Shown here piece by piece: positions 36,301 to 45,911 of a DNA stretch of 64,000 nt. Numbering within the stretch: the first letter of the stretch is position 1; each line of letters begins with the position of its first letter. Source of the DNA: Anthopleura xanthogrammica (Eukaryota > Cnidaria > Anthozoa > Actiniaria > Actiniidae). A model generated the notes under the pieces. That model had not been told where the DNA came from, did no database searches, and worked only from the letters and a program-made list of their open reading frames with translations. The stretch is taken from assembly GCA_964019055.1 (NCBI GenBank), contig OZ025213.1, forward strand, positions 11,977,702-12,041,701. The letters are read 5' to 3'. Both the position numbers and the translations under genes were made by a program.

Positions 36301-37632
36301 AAATATGTACATATTAAATCATCATGGATTGGTTTCAATGTTTGGTTGTTAGTTATTATTTGATTCAAGTTGACACGATTTAATTAATTATATAAATGTT
36401 TTCTCTTATCAAGTTCGAAGCATGATACCTTACAAACCACAATGGCCCTAATCTGACCTTTGTCAGAGTCAATTAGCTACAATGTCCACTTAAATATGTC
36501 CTGATAAATCTGTTGTTCATTGTAGTGTTTCACAAGCACAATTGGGAGAATTTACAAGACAACTCAATTAAGTGCTGGAAAACCTTCAAACTGACCAAAA
36601 ATTGAGTGGACATGACTTAGACTTAAATTGGAAAACTAAACAGTTCTTTTATCAATAGATTTCATAATTAATTCAAGGGAAAAATTATGCTGAACTTGAA
36701 ATTATGACTTATATAAAAATTAGACTTATATAACATCTTATGAAAAAAGTGAAAAGTCAGCATTTGTTTCTGAAAGATTTTTTAAAATTGAAATTCTATT
36801 AAAAAAAAAAAGTGGAAGGGATTCATAGTTATTTTTTAATCATTTTGTCAGGTTAAAAATTAATTCCACACGTTAAATACATCATAATAAATACATAACT
36901 TTTGGAGAATAAAGTGAAAGCTTAAAATATCCATTCTTAAGTTATAAAATAAAAAATAAAACCTGATGATACGATGGAATTTAGCAAGAAATTTAGCAGT
37001 TTAGCACCATCAGCTGAAACCAGTAAAGTGGCAGCTGTGTATTGCGTGATTGAATGGTTTTACTAATAAACTTTGTAAAAATACCTTACTTTAAAGAAAA
37101 GTTCTATGAAATTCAATTTTCTAGCTCAAAATATTTAGAGCTGGATAAAGATTGTTTTAGAATCTTAGATTTTAAAATTTTTATTTACAAAAGTGTATAT
37201 AAAGTACTCCTGCAGCGTTATATAGCAGGCGTGTGAGAAAATATCTAGACAGCTCTGACCCCAAAACTACACGTAATTTTACTATCAAAATAAACTGGTT
37301 TGAAAATATAGGCTTGTTTTTTGATAGTCAGATATTAAAGGTTTGCTCACCTGTAAAAGTTTTTGGAGTAACTGAGTTGTAAAGCCACGTGTAGGCGCCA
37401 CAACAGGAGACCTTGTTGTGGTTCTGCCTTCATGCTTATGGCTTGAAGTCTTGCCTTTCTTCAAAGCTGAAACTCTGTCTTTCTGAACCAAGGAATCCAA
37501 AGCCGGTTGACTAAATTGTTTCTTATTAGTAGCATGAAGTTTATAATTCCAATATAATGTTACTAGTACCAAAATTACAACTAGAATTCCTAAAGTCCTG
37601 CGAACTAAATAAACAGTGGACATCCTCATCAT
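24112..37632 (-). CDS. CPED1: CPED1-like protein: TTL-like region, cadherin-like domain, PC-esterase
   Basis: Probable type II membrane protein of the secretory pathway; no reaction is established for the family. Exons in coding order: 37351-37632, 35856-36012, 35214-35269, 34710-34794, 34000-34169, an unresolved piece near 32601-32741, 32320-32479, 31527-31702, 31180-31249, 30596-30730, 29889-29993, 29218-29417, 29013-29065, 28851-28901, 28291-28480, 27585-27765, 27239-27362, 26753-26889, 26595-26651, 26249-26415, 25816-25896, 25227-25314, 24664-24810, 24112-24258. All phases agree except around the unresolved piece. The supported exons give about 1,006 codons, close to the ~1,030 I recall for vertebrate CPED1. 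Start chosen at the first of three clustered ATGs (37632). A membrane anchor LGILVVILVLVTLYW follows directly. Confidence 0.85.
25030..25101 (-). mobile_element. tRNA-derived SINE head or tRNA pseudogene
   Basis: On the minus strand, ggagaaggcgtagctcagtt carries a good A box and cacggttcgatcctcag a B box (25041-25050). The stems do not pair properly and the anticodon loop lacks the usual T33, so it is not a working tRNA gene. A second tRNA-like piece follows at 25145-25200. Confidence 0.55.
27585..28480 (-). CDS. CPED1: CPED1-like cadherin-like beta-sandwich exons
   Basis: Exons 28291-28480 and 27585-27765. The first carries DPVLTAIYIEPTSSDFTRAF followed by TEYDVTFPFDVAVVKIWG, the pattern of the cadherin-like beta-sandwich family (Pfam Cadherin-like, PF12733): a Phe before a YxVxVP-type strand. 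The second has NFSVGVGWNKFAIHLVDTS and VIVTYNINIYRR, the closing strands. The 370-base intron between 28851 and 28480 is mostly one foldback element (28509-28786), leaving only 28 bases before the acceptor. Confidence 0.8.
27807..27947. mobile_element. Short MITE with atatagacccctt ends
   Basis: Left end atatagacccctttcacgtg, right end gctgcaaggggtccatat, with inner inverted segments (cagctcaatttgg-like and cgagctgcattcc-like). A diverged copy lies at 4842-4940 (aatagaccccttgcagcaca). It lies next to the 27995 element in the same intron. Confidence 0.65.
27995..28159. mobile_element. Short copy of the 7.4 kb MITE family
   Basis: Ends ttaaagtgcacctaaaccct and gggtttaggtgcactttaa form terminal inverted repeats of about 19 bases. 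The interior matches the right arm of the 7431-7899 element (aagacgcaacactcaaatga and onward). It lies in the CPED1-like intron between 28291 and 27765. Confidence 0.8.
28509..28786. mobile_element. Foldback element next to a CPED1-like exon
   Basis: aaggtacggtaatacgagca (28509) mirrors tgctcgtattaccgcacct (ending 28786). The gtaatacgagcaa/ttgctcgtattac motif appears four times in alternating orientation, with aaaattttgttgcgcaaatt in the middle. It fills most of the 370-base intron between exons 28851-28901 and 28291-28480. Confidence 0.8.
29462..29620. mobile_element. Small MITE with ttaaggctctgttata ends
   Basis: ttaaggctctgttatagttt at the left pairs with acgtgtaacagggcctttaa at the right, with internal cgtgtaac/gtgtaacac repeats. 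About 160 bases; CPED1-like intron between 29889 and 29417. Confidence 0.6.
30596..35269 (-). CDS. CPED1: CPED1-like degenerate TTL/ATP-grasp region (exons 3-10)
   Basis: Several exons read like worn tubulin-tyrosine-ligase-like motifs in the usual order. CLNKDSLTKLKLHQK is followed by VSYIPGLDKILTLPDKF (35214-35269, 34710-34794). Next come LFLIRPSEEGSSYIF (34000-34169), then HPLLIDSQPVIIKMYVLITS and TPLRVFRHHDGSA (32320-32479), then ETWTLHQMDVYL and WRQVDEMIVKSLM (31527-31702). A 70 bp exon (31180-31249) ends in HPFLLE, joined to IKSTSDGS (30596-30730), where active enzymes have PWLLEVN. The Glu remains but the Asn is Lys, so ATP/metal binding is doubtful. The motif match is my own reading and was not confirmed by a profile search. 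Confidence 0.68.
30939..31135. mobile_element. MITE copy, acgtgtcattccc family
   Basis: Contains taatgttttcccattacagg, gccatgtgtcattctcttga and the inverted partner aatgacatgtggtctgaaat. The right end passes into a poly-A stretch about 45 bases from the 70 bp CPED1-like exon (31180). Confidence 0.65.
31317..31460. repeat. (GGAA)n microsatellite
   Basis: Imperfect aaggaagg runs. The Pro/Ser/Leu/Phe-rich minus-strand frames here are artefacts of it. CPED1-like intron. Confidence 0.88.
31883..32047. repeat. GC-rich inverted repeat
   Basis: accattttcgaaatgcgcga, then gcgctttcaaaaatatcgca, is mirrored by tgtgatatttttgaaagcgc, then tcgcgcatctcaaaaatggt. Arms about 70 bases with a short loop; CPED1-like intron. 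Confidence 0.75.
32601..32741 (-). CDS. CPED1: Unresolved CPED1-like exon with conflicting frame
   Basis: The preceding exon (34000-34169) ends in phase 0 and the next (32320-32479) needs an incoming phase of 2, so something is missing between them. This stretch has a good acceptor (ttttcag at 32742), good donors (GTGAGC at 32600 and GTAAGT at 32590) and one frame open throughout (AAQIATIDASKSLVSKKNKE). That frame fits neither neighbour. Other frames contain stops. A run of nine T at about 32686-32694 sits inside the exon, so an assembly indel is possible, as is a further unseen exon in 32.75-33.99 kb. Confidence 0.35.
33149..33425. mobile_element. MITE copy, acgtgtcattccc family, with inserted poly-C
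   Basis: Ends atacctctttaccttgggtg and caagataaagaggtctat. Core tttcagaccacgtgtcattc with inverted partner aatgacacgcgatctgaaat. A run of 17 C (about 33230-33246) interrupts the left half. Confidence 0.7.
34488..34604. repeat. Dispersed repeat, copy 2
   Basis: accagacaccccaaataaat ... gattattgatgacatcacta tatcgtcac ... gcccctgac. Same family as 10966-11095. CPED1-like intron. Confidence 0.7.
35427..35792. mobile_element. Relative of the tcgaagctctc foldback family
   Basis: Two left-end copies (ttgaagctctccttgcaacc at 35431 and a diverged one near 35610) and a right end gtggtcgtttacaagagctt then cgactgta (about 35763-35791). It lies in an intron of the CPED1-like gene between 35269 and 35856. 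No coding potential seen. Confidence 0.6.
37351..37632 (-). CDS. CPED1: CPED1-like exon 1: signal anchor
   Basis: Begins ATG ATG AGG ATG (37632) and encodes STVYLVRRTLGILVVILVLV, a short basic cytoplasmic tail followed by one hydrophobic segment, as in type II Golgi/ER proteins. The rest is Lys/Ser/Thr-rich stem (KKGKTSSHKHEGRTTTRSP). Donor CAG|GTGAGC, phase 0, joins the exon at 36012. The open frame extends upstream to a TTG at 37671, which I reject as a start. Confidence 0.8.
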
Positions 37633-38254
37633 CACATTCTCTCCAAGAAAACATAAACACGAACTGCTCAATAATGGTCTAGACAGACCTTAATGTTCAT
37701 ACGTAGATTGAAGTATTATCAAATATATCCATATGTATCGTTCTATTAGTGGAAGTAGTGTAAAAGTAGCAGTTCTTGGTCCGGAAACATGAGTGTTGAC
37801 AAAGGTTCTTTTGACAAGCGAGGGACACTGTCCAGAAATGTTGATCAAAAATTCCCATTATCTCCGAGTAGATTTGGCGATATTGCGACGATTTACATCA
37901 AACAAGGTGGCCGCTATTTGTTTGTATTATTTCTTGAGGTCAGAAGGCTATCTAACTTTCAACACAAGCATCTTGATGATAATGCTGAAGCTCTGCACGG
38001 CTCCATCATGGCCGCCTGGTATCTTGCGTGAACCTGCGTGACAAAACAGTAAACCACAGCCAACCCATTCCCTGAAATTTTATTTCAAACCTAACCAGCG
38101 CACCAAATAATATCCTAGCGCACAAGCTTACACTAACCCTAGCGCAAAAAATACTAACTCTAACAAACAAACAAACAAACTAGAGAAATGGTAAAATTGG
38201 TTAAAAATATTAAACAAAAGAAGGAAATAACGCGCGCATGAGTAAATGGGTAAA

Positions 38255-38315
38255 TAATGGAATGAATGAATGGATGAATGAATGGATGGATGGATGGATG
38301 GATGGATGAATGAAC
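38255..38315. repeat. (GGAT/GAAT)n microsatellite
   Basis: atgaatgaatggatgg runs just upstream of the CPED1-like gene. Similar gaat repeats are at 30465-30520. Confidence 0.88.
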
Positions 38316-39158
38316 AAAATTTCTCACCTGTCATTTCTACTATTTCCCATCTGCCAAACGCCATCCTACCCAGAAGCTAAATATATGTCTAATAAATAGC
38401 GTAACAACCAACGATAACTACATTTGAACTACAATGGAATAAACTCCACTTCACGTGGGTATTGAGCCACAGGGAGCCCAATTTAGATAAAAGTGGTAGA
38501 TGAAAATAAAATCTGGAAAATATATCATTTATTGAAAGAAAATCGGTTACAGGCTAAGAAAGTGTGCTAGATAATATAAGCGAGCAGAAAAAGCAAGCAA
38601 AAACACAGAAGAATAGTTTTTTTGCACGCCTTTATTTTCCTATATAATTCCCCTATGGTCACCATGTATTGAAAGATGTGTTGAAAGATGTAGAAGGAAC
38701 CATTTTCTAGAATCTTTTTATTCACATTCTTATTTGTTATTTGCTTTTGTACTTGTAACAACTCGCCTATCTTTTATTTATCATCACCAGTCCCCCACGA
38801 TGTTGATAGATTTATGAATACAAATCTTCCACTCTGCTTTGTTTAATGAGCCAACTCATCTCCTTTTTCCTTTGATAATTGCTTCATGTATAATGGTTTA
38901 TTTTGTAAAGATTTGGGCCACACACAGGGGTCTGTCCAGCAAAGGGTTTAACCCCCCTCCCCTCTTCAAATAGGCAGCCCAGTTATTCTAAAAATAGATG
39001 TCATGCTATTGGACCCCCCATGTACACATGACTCAGACAAACAAAGTAACTGTATTATGGGAGATTAGAGCTTCACTCACTGTTTTCTTTTAATCTTATC
39101 TTCATTCTTTAGAATTATGGTGAGTACAAAACATTATTATTATTAGGGTCGATGCAAT

Positions 39159-39616
39159 AGAGTGCAAATAATATAACCGTGAAATAGTTAGCTAGCTAAC
39201 TAATGACTAATTATGTCCTAAGTTCTGCCTAAATTTGATTAGTGGAGAAATAAGCGAGCCGTGACGGGTCTTGCACGTGCAAGCATGTTTAATTAGTCAA
39301 ATGATCACCGCTACGCTGCGGTTTTGTAATGCGGAATAAAAAAAACAACCGTGATAATTTGAACAAACTTTTATTCCACATTAATCTATCAGTATTACAA
39401 TTCAAATAGTTGTATCTGCGTCTTGATTTATTGACCTGTGTCTTCATTTTTAACTCATTAAACGTCAGAAACACATTCTTTTGTGCACTGAGTCGTTGAT
39501 CTAGAAAAAGCCCGTGCTCCTGTCATGCCTCGCTTATTTCCTATGTCTTGCCTAACTAAGCACTAACTATCTCCTATTTCTTGCTATCTATTTCACGGTT
39601 ATATTATTTGCACTCT
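39159..39616. mobile_element. Non-autonomous DNA element with ~30 bp terminal inverted repeats
   Basis: agagtgcaaataatataacc, then gtgaaatag, is mirrored by ctatttcacggttatattat, then ttgcactct. The interior (about 400 bases) has a second inverted part, gaaataagcgagc / gcctcgcttatttc, and no transposase. Confidence 0.75.
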
Positions 39617-40641
39617 AGTGATTCCAGATATCCAGATTAACTGCCAAAATCATTGACATAATAGAGCTTTTGAGTTGTGACATTTCCAGGTCCAATTACT
39701 GCTCACCAAAACCCCTCCACCTGAAACAACTAGAACTTTAGACAAATTCTTCTTGGACCTGGAAGTCATTTTTCCATACAAGATATAGACATATAACAGT
39801 GGTGATGATCTTTCTTGGGTAGTGCCAGATGCAAAGTCCCCCTGCCTCCCCTCCCATCAAAAAAGTAGACAGACTGCACTCCTGTTATGCGAGGGTAACA
39901 TGCCAGCCAATAGTAGTCTCCTTCGCAGACATTTTTAGTCTCCCCTCCACTTCTCTGGGGAGATAGGAAAGAGAGGTGGTGGAATGGAAAGACACTAAAA
40001 TTATGGCTGAGAAGCAAAGGAGACTATGGCTAAGATCAAATGCCAAACTTTACATGAGTCAAATGCATTTAAAAGAATGGATAATAATTATAAGGCAGTC
40101 CTATTATCTCATTCAAATGATCGACTCCTGTAAAGTTTGATGTTTGACCTTAGTCTAAGCCATCAGGACAGAGTTAATGGACAGGGTAGATGCCATGAAA
40201 CTACTCTCATAATAATTACCAAGGGGAATCTTTATTTAATAAGTAAATTCATGTAAAAAAACTATTCCTATTTTTTTATTTGTGGCTTTAATTACAATGT
40301 TTTATGATTCAGAGAATGTTCTTCAAAAAATTTCAATATATATAACATCATAAATACTATGTCAACAGCATCTCGACAGAAGAATCAAGAAAAGTTTTGT
40401 TTCAAAACGTTTTAAAAACCAGCACTTTCCCTACTAGTAGTAGTCTATCACTAATAGACCACTAGTAAGGTAGCCAATCAGAATGCAGGATTTGTAATAG
40501 ACCACTAGTTGGTTTCCACTAACACAATATACAACATCATAAACTCTAAAAACTTATTAATATTTTAATAATAATTTAATTAGTTTCTGTACACAATAAT
40601 ATATCTGGTATCATTTCAATGACTGATTATTTTGTTGGTTG

Positions 40642-41816
40642 TTAACAGCAGCCTGCGGTTCTGTTGAGGATATTGTAGTTGGTTTTATCTGTCGTATCGC
40701 TTCCTTGGGATTTGATTGGCCAGGTCACATGTACTTGATATACTATCACTCTGAAATATAAACCGACAGTAAAGTTCATTTAACTACAGTGATAATACCG
40801 ACAATGATGATGATTAAGATGTGCACCTGATGATGGTGATGATGATTATAAATAAAATGAAGATGGTTGGTGATAATGATGATAAAGATGATGAGGACTA
40901 TGATAATGTTGATGGTAAGGATCATGATCATGATAGTGATGACAATGGGATTTAGCAGTAGTTCCAGATGGCTAATGCCAGAAAGCATAATATTATAGTT
41001 GACAGTGAAAACTTACCTCATAAAATTCTTGACTTGCAAATTCTACATCTCCAGTTCCTTACATTTGATGCATTCCATTATCATGGTACTTCATTCTGGA
41101 AACTGCAAGAAATGAATGTAAACATGTGTCTAAGTATTACAGACAACTGGCAAAATTATCTAGTGATTCCATTTAACATTTACAAGAATCTAATAGATTA
41201 ATAAAACAAAGTAGTACTTCTAACTGAAGGAACCAAAAAGATGAAAAAAACCATTGGGAGAAGAATGTTTGAAGGATTTTCTCATTTTCACCAATAAATT
41301 TATTGATAATGTCATTGGGGTAGGGCAGCTAAGGCATCATAACTGCCGAACCAAAATAATAGCAAACAAAAAAGACATTTATTTAATTCACTTTATTAGT
41401 CACAAAATGCAAAGTTAAATTCCAAAAAAGTAGGGGTGCTCTAGAGCATCCAGGGCAACCCTAGCCTTGCTCTGCCGCCTATGATCAGTAGTAATGGCAT
41501 GGACATCTGACAATAGACCTCATCGGCTTGGGTGTAATGTTGTCCCATTTCAGACCACGTGTCATTCCCCAGAGTATCATTTCATTGTTTAACAGTTGTG
41601 CATGAGAAGACACATGAATATGGATACAACTTAAACAAAGAATCTTATTCTCAAGAGAATGACATGTGGTCTGAAATGGGACAACATTACCCCAAGCCGA
41701 TGAGGTCTATATAAATGTATTTCAACCTTTTCTCACCTGAAAAGCCATGCTGATGCTTTTGCCATATCAATAAGCAATTTCTGTACAATTTCTGAACAAC
41801 CTGGAAACACTACCAG
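40642..41816 (-). CDS. Weak candidate two-exon gene fragment, no family recognised
   Basis: Exon 41737-41816 has a strong acceptor (gtttccttag) and donor (CAG|GTGAGA) and one open frame, LVVFPGCSEIVQKLLIDMAK then ASAWLF. It ends in phase 2 and joins in phase to 40642-40750 (acceptor tatatttcag), which reads VIVYQVHVTWPIKSQGSD and ends NRTAGCC before TAA. A further upstream frame at about 42390-42520 is open but no clean donor was found. I do not recognise a protein. It could be the 3' end of a small gene, a pseudogene or chance. Confidence 0.28.
40800..40945. repeat. (GAT)n microsatellite
   Basis: Imperfect gatgatgat runs. Lies in the intron of the weak two-exon candidate. Confidence 0.88.
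41513..41710. mobile_element. Best-preserved MITE of the acgtgtcattccc family
   Basis: Terminal inverted repeats atagacctcatcggcttggg and cccaagccgatgaggtctat are a perfect 20-base pair at the ends of a 198-base element. The inner core is also inverted (tttcagaccacgtgtcattc / gaatgacatgtggtctgaaa). It gives the consensus ends for the copies at 12777, 30939 and 33149. Confidence 0.88.
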
Positions 41817-42949
41817 CTAAGGAAACAAGGAATACGTAACAGAGTTACTAAAGGAGAATTGTTGTATCATCCTCCTCCACCACAACCACAACCTCAACCT
41901 CTAATACACCTCCACTTCCACCACCTTCTGTCACCACCTCTACCTCCACCTCAACTCAGACTTCCTCATACAAGTCCATGTGTCATCATCATTAACTAAG
42001 CAGGTTTTCTCCTGAAACAGTAAGAAATCAAGTCAGTGTCATCATTGTTAGAGGACTAATTTGTCGGAACAAGGCACTTGGAAGGATTGTTCTTCTGTTT
42101 TTATTCAAGTTGCCCATTGACTAACTATTTTGTGTAGGGTAGCTTTCTTTAATAATGTTAAGCCAGACAGGCCACATGACAAGGTTTTGGGTAACACAAT
42201 CAGGTTGGAAGGCGCCTTTTCCAACATGATTGGTTGACAAGAAATGATGTGCCAATTCAACATGACCATGACCAATAAAACGTGGTCGGCTAACACATTA
42301 CTCAAGAAATGCCAAGTCTAGTCAATTATGTGATGATAATTTTTTTGCAATTTGAAAACAAATCCTAATACTTGTTGAATTTTTGCAAGGTTCTGATGCA
42401 CATAAAATCAAAATACTATGAAAAAAATGAGAATCCCGTCGAGAACACTTGACAATTTGACCAAAATGCTTAGGAATTTACTGACTACAATCACAAGGTC
42501 AACTGGTCCAACTGAATCAATCCCTGTTACAATTAAAAAGGGAAAGTTAGTATCAACTAAAAAGTATGTCGTTTGCTAACAACTAACAACCTCCTATATA
42601 TAACACTAAAAATAATCCCTTCCTTCCCTCAAACTCGACAAGGTTCGATTTACTTTTAGTTTGGCTTTATTATCACAATACGATCTTAAGTCTATGGAAT
42701 CTAACCCCAGCATGCACAATATCAATTCCTGCAAGAACTTCGATGATAGCTATTGAAGAACTTTTATGTCTGAATAAAACTGTTTAATACATAACATTAC
42801 AATATATTAAAAGTTGTGCTCAAGAAAATTAATATCAGTACCCTGTATGTTAATATAACAAAAGGTATGTGTAAATCAGATATAAGATGATATAGAGATG
42901 ATAACTAGCGGTAAGCTAGTGTGGGCTGCGTCGGTGTTTCTAATGAAAC

Positions 42950-43128
42950 AGTATGGATAAAAAGTTAAATTTTACACCATAAAAAATAAGAGAGACACTT
43001 ACTGACGTTTCGGATGCTAGTCCTTCGTCGGAGTAAAAGGACCTCCGACGAAGGACTAGCGTCCGAAAAGGTCAGTAAGTGATCTCTCTTATTTTTTACG
43101 GTGTAAAATTTAACTTTTTATCCATACT
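42950..43128. mobile_element. Near-perfect palindrome of ~180 bp
   Basis: agtatggataaaaagttaaa, then ttttacaccataaaaaataa, is mirrored by ttattttttacggtgtaaaa, then tttaactttttatccatact. The centre contains acttactgacgtttcggatg and the inverse ggactagcgtccgaaaaggt. A fragment of the same family (gtttactgacgtttcggaag) is at about 25650. Confidence 0.85.
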
Positions 43129-43341
43129 ATAAGATGATATAAATTCCTACCAAAATAAAATATAAATTTAAAATATAGCTTACGTGGAATAAAAAAAGAC
43201 TATCAAAAATATGTATCCAGTAAAGATTTCAACATTTTAGGTAGAAGTATTTCACATATAAATAATTAGGTTCATCTGATCAAAGTGAAAGTTAAAGTGT
43301 AACTTAGAAATATCACCCATTATCATCATTACAAAAGGAAG

Positions 43342-43880
43342 ATGCTGCAACACCATGGAGAAACCCCAAGGAATCTATATTTAAGCTCCTCATTCCCAGA
43401 AGGAGCATACTTTTCTACTTTCATCTTAGGAATCAGTAGACGGACTTCCTCCACTAACACCACATGAAGCAGCATTATTTAGAGGACACCGAGGGTCTTC
43501 TTTTCCTCAGACCCCAGGAAGGCTTACGATTGCAAATTGCATGCATTTTATCATCAAACAATGATCATCTGAATGGACTCTCTCCACTATGTGCCCATTA
43601 ACATTTCCGCATTCCTGCTGGAAGAATGGACCATTCGTGGAGAAACACCAAGGAATTGAATATTTAAGCTCCTCACTCCCAGAAGGAACATATTTTTCTA
43701 CTTTCATCTTAGGAATCAGTAGACGGACTTCCTCCACTAACACCACATGAAGCAGCATTATTAAGAGGACACCGAGGGTCTTATTCCCAGACCCCACAAG
43801 GATTTTGGGATTTGCGTGCGATTTATCATCACGTCACAAAACGATCTGAATGGAATTTCTCTACTATATGTCGCAACATC
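43342..43880 (-). repeat. Dimer 1 of a ~280 bp monomer array, with a 96-codon open frame
   Basis: Two related ~280 bp monomers lie head to tail. The upstream one carries an open frame at 43507-43797; its leftmost codon is GTG, and the first ATG is at 43758 (83 residues, MLLHVVLVEEVRLL). The frame reads IPKMKVEKYVPSGSEELKYS and contains four Cys. The second monomer repeats the first half of that sequence, but its frame is broken. The stop of the open frame falls at the monomer junction. Nearly identical dimers lie at 45.0 and 45.9 kb. No known protein recognised. Confidence 0.7.
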
Positions 43881-44255
43881 AATTCCTATTGGACCTCATG
43901 AGGTGATGAAGTATTTGCAACTGCAATTTTTTTACTCTTAATTAGAATAAATTGTCCAAAAATGTAGTAATTACATAAAAGCAATTACAATTTTGAAAAT
44001 TTAAACTTTTAAACTTGACATATTATCAAAATTTTTAATATGCTTTTTTAACTGGATAAAATTCATCTGAAATGTTAATAATATCTTATATATGTTTTGT
44101 ATTTTAGGTTTAGAACTTTTCTTATTATATAACAGTTAAATTGATATAATATGCATTCTTATCTGGTACAAGGTAGATTAAGTTATTTTATACAAAATAA
44201 ATGTTATAGTGTAATGTTAGAAATATTTGCAATCAGAATATTAACCAAATTAAAC

Positions 44256-44968
44256 GTTCTCTTTGACTAACCCCGATACTAGACACTTAATGCTCGCATC
44301 TGCTCCGATAAAGGTGGGTGCAATTCAATCACATGTAACAAAATCTTTAAGGTAAAGTTCTCTTTGACTAACGCCGACACTGGACACTCTTAACGCTCGC
44401 ATCTGCTATGAGAAATGCCGGTGCAGTTCAGTCACTGTAACGAGATCTTTAAGGCAAGTTCTCTTTGACTAAAGCCAACCCTGGACACTTAACGCTCACA
44501 TCTGCTATGAGAAATGCCAGTGCAGTTCAATCACTGTAACGAGATCTTTAAGGCAAAGTTCTCTTTGACTAAAGCCAACCCTGGACACTTAACGCCCGCA
44601 TATGCTCTGATAAATGCCGGTGCAGTTCAATCACTGTAACGAGATCTTTGAGATAAAGTTCTCTTTGACTAAAGCTGACACCAGACACTTAACACTTGCA
44701 TATACTCCGATAAAGGCCTTTGTGGTTCAATCACACGTAAGGAGATCTTTAACCAAAAAAGTTCTCTTTGACTAAAGCCGACACTGGACACTTAACGCTC
44801 GCATCTGCTTCGATAAAGGCCGTTGTGGTTCAATCACTGTAACAAGATCTTTAACCAAAAAAGTTCTCTTTGACTAAAGCCGACACCAGACACTTAACAC
44901 CTGCATATGCTTCGATAAAGGCCTGTGTGGTTCAATCACACGTAACGAGCTCTTTAACCAAGAAAAGG
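44256..44968. repeat. Seven-copy ~100 bp satellite
   Basis: Direct repeats beginning gttctctttgactaa at about 44256, 44357, 44458, 44559, 44658, 44759 and 44861. Each runs through a ggacacttaacgctcgcat segment, a ggttcaatcac segment and agatctttaa. Units are 99-102 bases and moderately diverged. They sit inside the spacer of the monomer array and are missing from the spacer between dimers 2 and 3. Confidence 0.85.
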
Positions 44969-45010
44969 GCTGGACGCTCTTAGCGTATGCATCCTATCAT
45001 CACTAGAAAG

Positions 45011-45560
45011 TAGATGCTGCAACACCATGGAGAAAATCCAAAGAATTAATATTTAAGCTCCTCATTCCCAGAAGGAGCATATTTTTCTACTTTCATCTTA
45101 AGAATCAGTAGACGGACTTCCTCCACTAACACCACGTGAAGCAGCATTATTAAGAGGACACCGAGGGTCTTCTTTTCCTCAGACCCCAGGAAGGCTTACG
45201 ATTGCAAATTGCATGCATTTTATCATCAAACAATGATCATCTGAATGGACTCTCTCCACTATGTGCCCATTAACATTTCCGCATTCCTGCTGGAAGAATG
45301 GACCATTCATGGAGAAACACCAAGGAATTGAATATTTAAGCTCCTCACTCCCAGAAGGAGCATATTTTTCTACTTTCATCTTAAGAATCAGTAGACGGAC
45401 TTCCTCCACTAACACCACATGAAGCAGCATTATTAAGAGGACACCGAGGGTCTTATTCCCAGACCCCACAAGGATTTTAGGATTTGCGTGCAGTTTATCA
45501 TCACGTCACAAAACGATCTGAATGGACTCTCCCCACTGTGTCGCAACATCAATTCCTAGT
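45011..45560 (-). repeat. Dimer 2 of the ~280 bp monomer array
   Basis: Same structure as the copy at 43.34 kb. Open frame 45179-45469 (first ATG 45430), differing from copy 1 only at a few residues (ILKMK for IPKMK, YAPSG for YVPSG, FSMNG for FSTNG). The flanking AT-rich spacer is also shared, so the whole ~900 bp unit was duplicated. The spacer between copies 1 and 2 additionally holds a seven-copy satellite. Confidence 0.7.
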
Positions 45561-45911
45561 GGACCTTATGATTCGATGAAGTATCAATCCTCAATTCAAG
45601 TTTTTACTTAATAATAAATTATCTAATAATATATGAATTAGTGCCGATACAATTTTGAAAATTTAAATCTTTACTGAGATGTTATCTTTATTGGATAAAC
45701 TTTATCTCAAATATTAATATTGGTATATTTTGTATTTGAGGTTTACATTTAATTTCTATGTTTAAGTTAAATTTATATATTATGCTTTATTATATGGTAC
45801 CTAAAATAAAAGTTATTCCTTACCAAAATCTGCATTTGATCATATCACAGGTACCATATGTTATAACATAATACGCAAATATTAAAACATTATCATCATT
45901 ACTAAAGGAAC

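Noticed and set aside
37789..38041. Two ~80-codon plus-strand frames upstream of the CPED1-like start
   Set aside because: No family similarity; the end overlaps a dispersed repeat also found at 48.9 kb.
41740..42005. CRISPR-like or bacterial operon structure
   Set aside because: No direct repeats with regular unique spacers anywhere; the whole window has eukaryotic splice architecture.
43507..43797. 96-codon frame as an ordinary gene with a start at 43797
   Set aside because: The codon at 43797 is GTG, not ATG, and no ATG lies upstream before a stop. I list the region as a repeat dimer and discuss coding only as a possibility.
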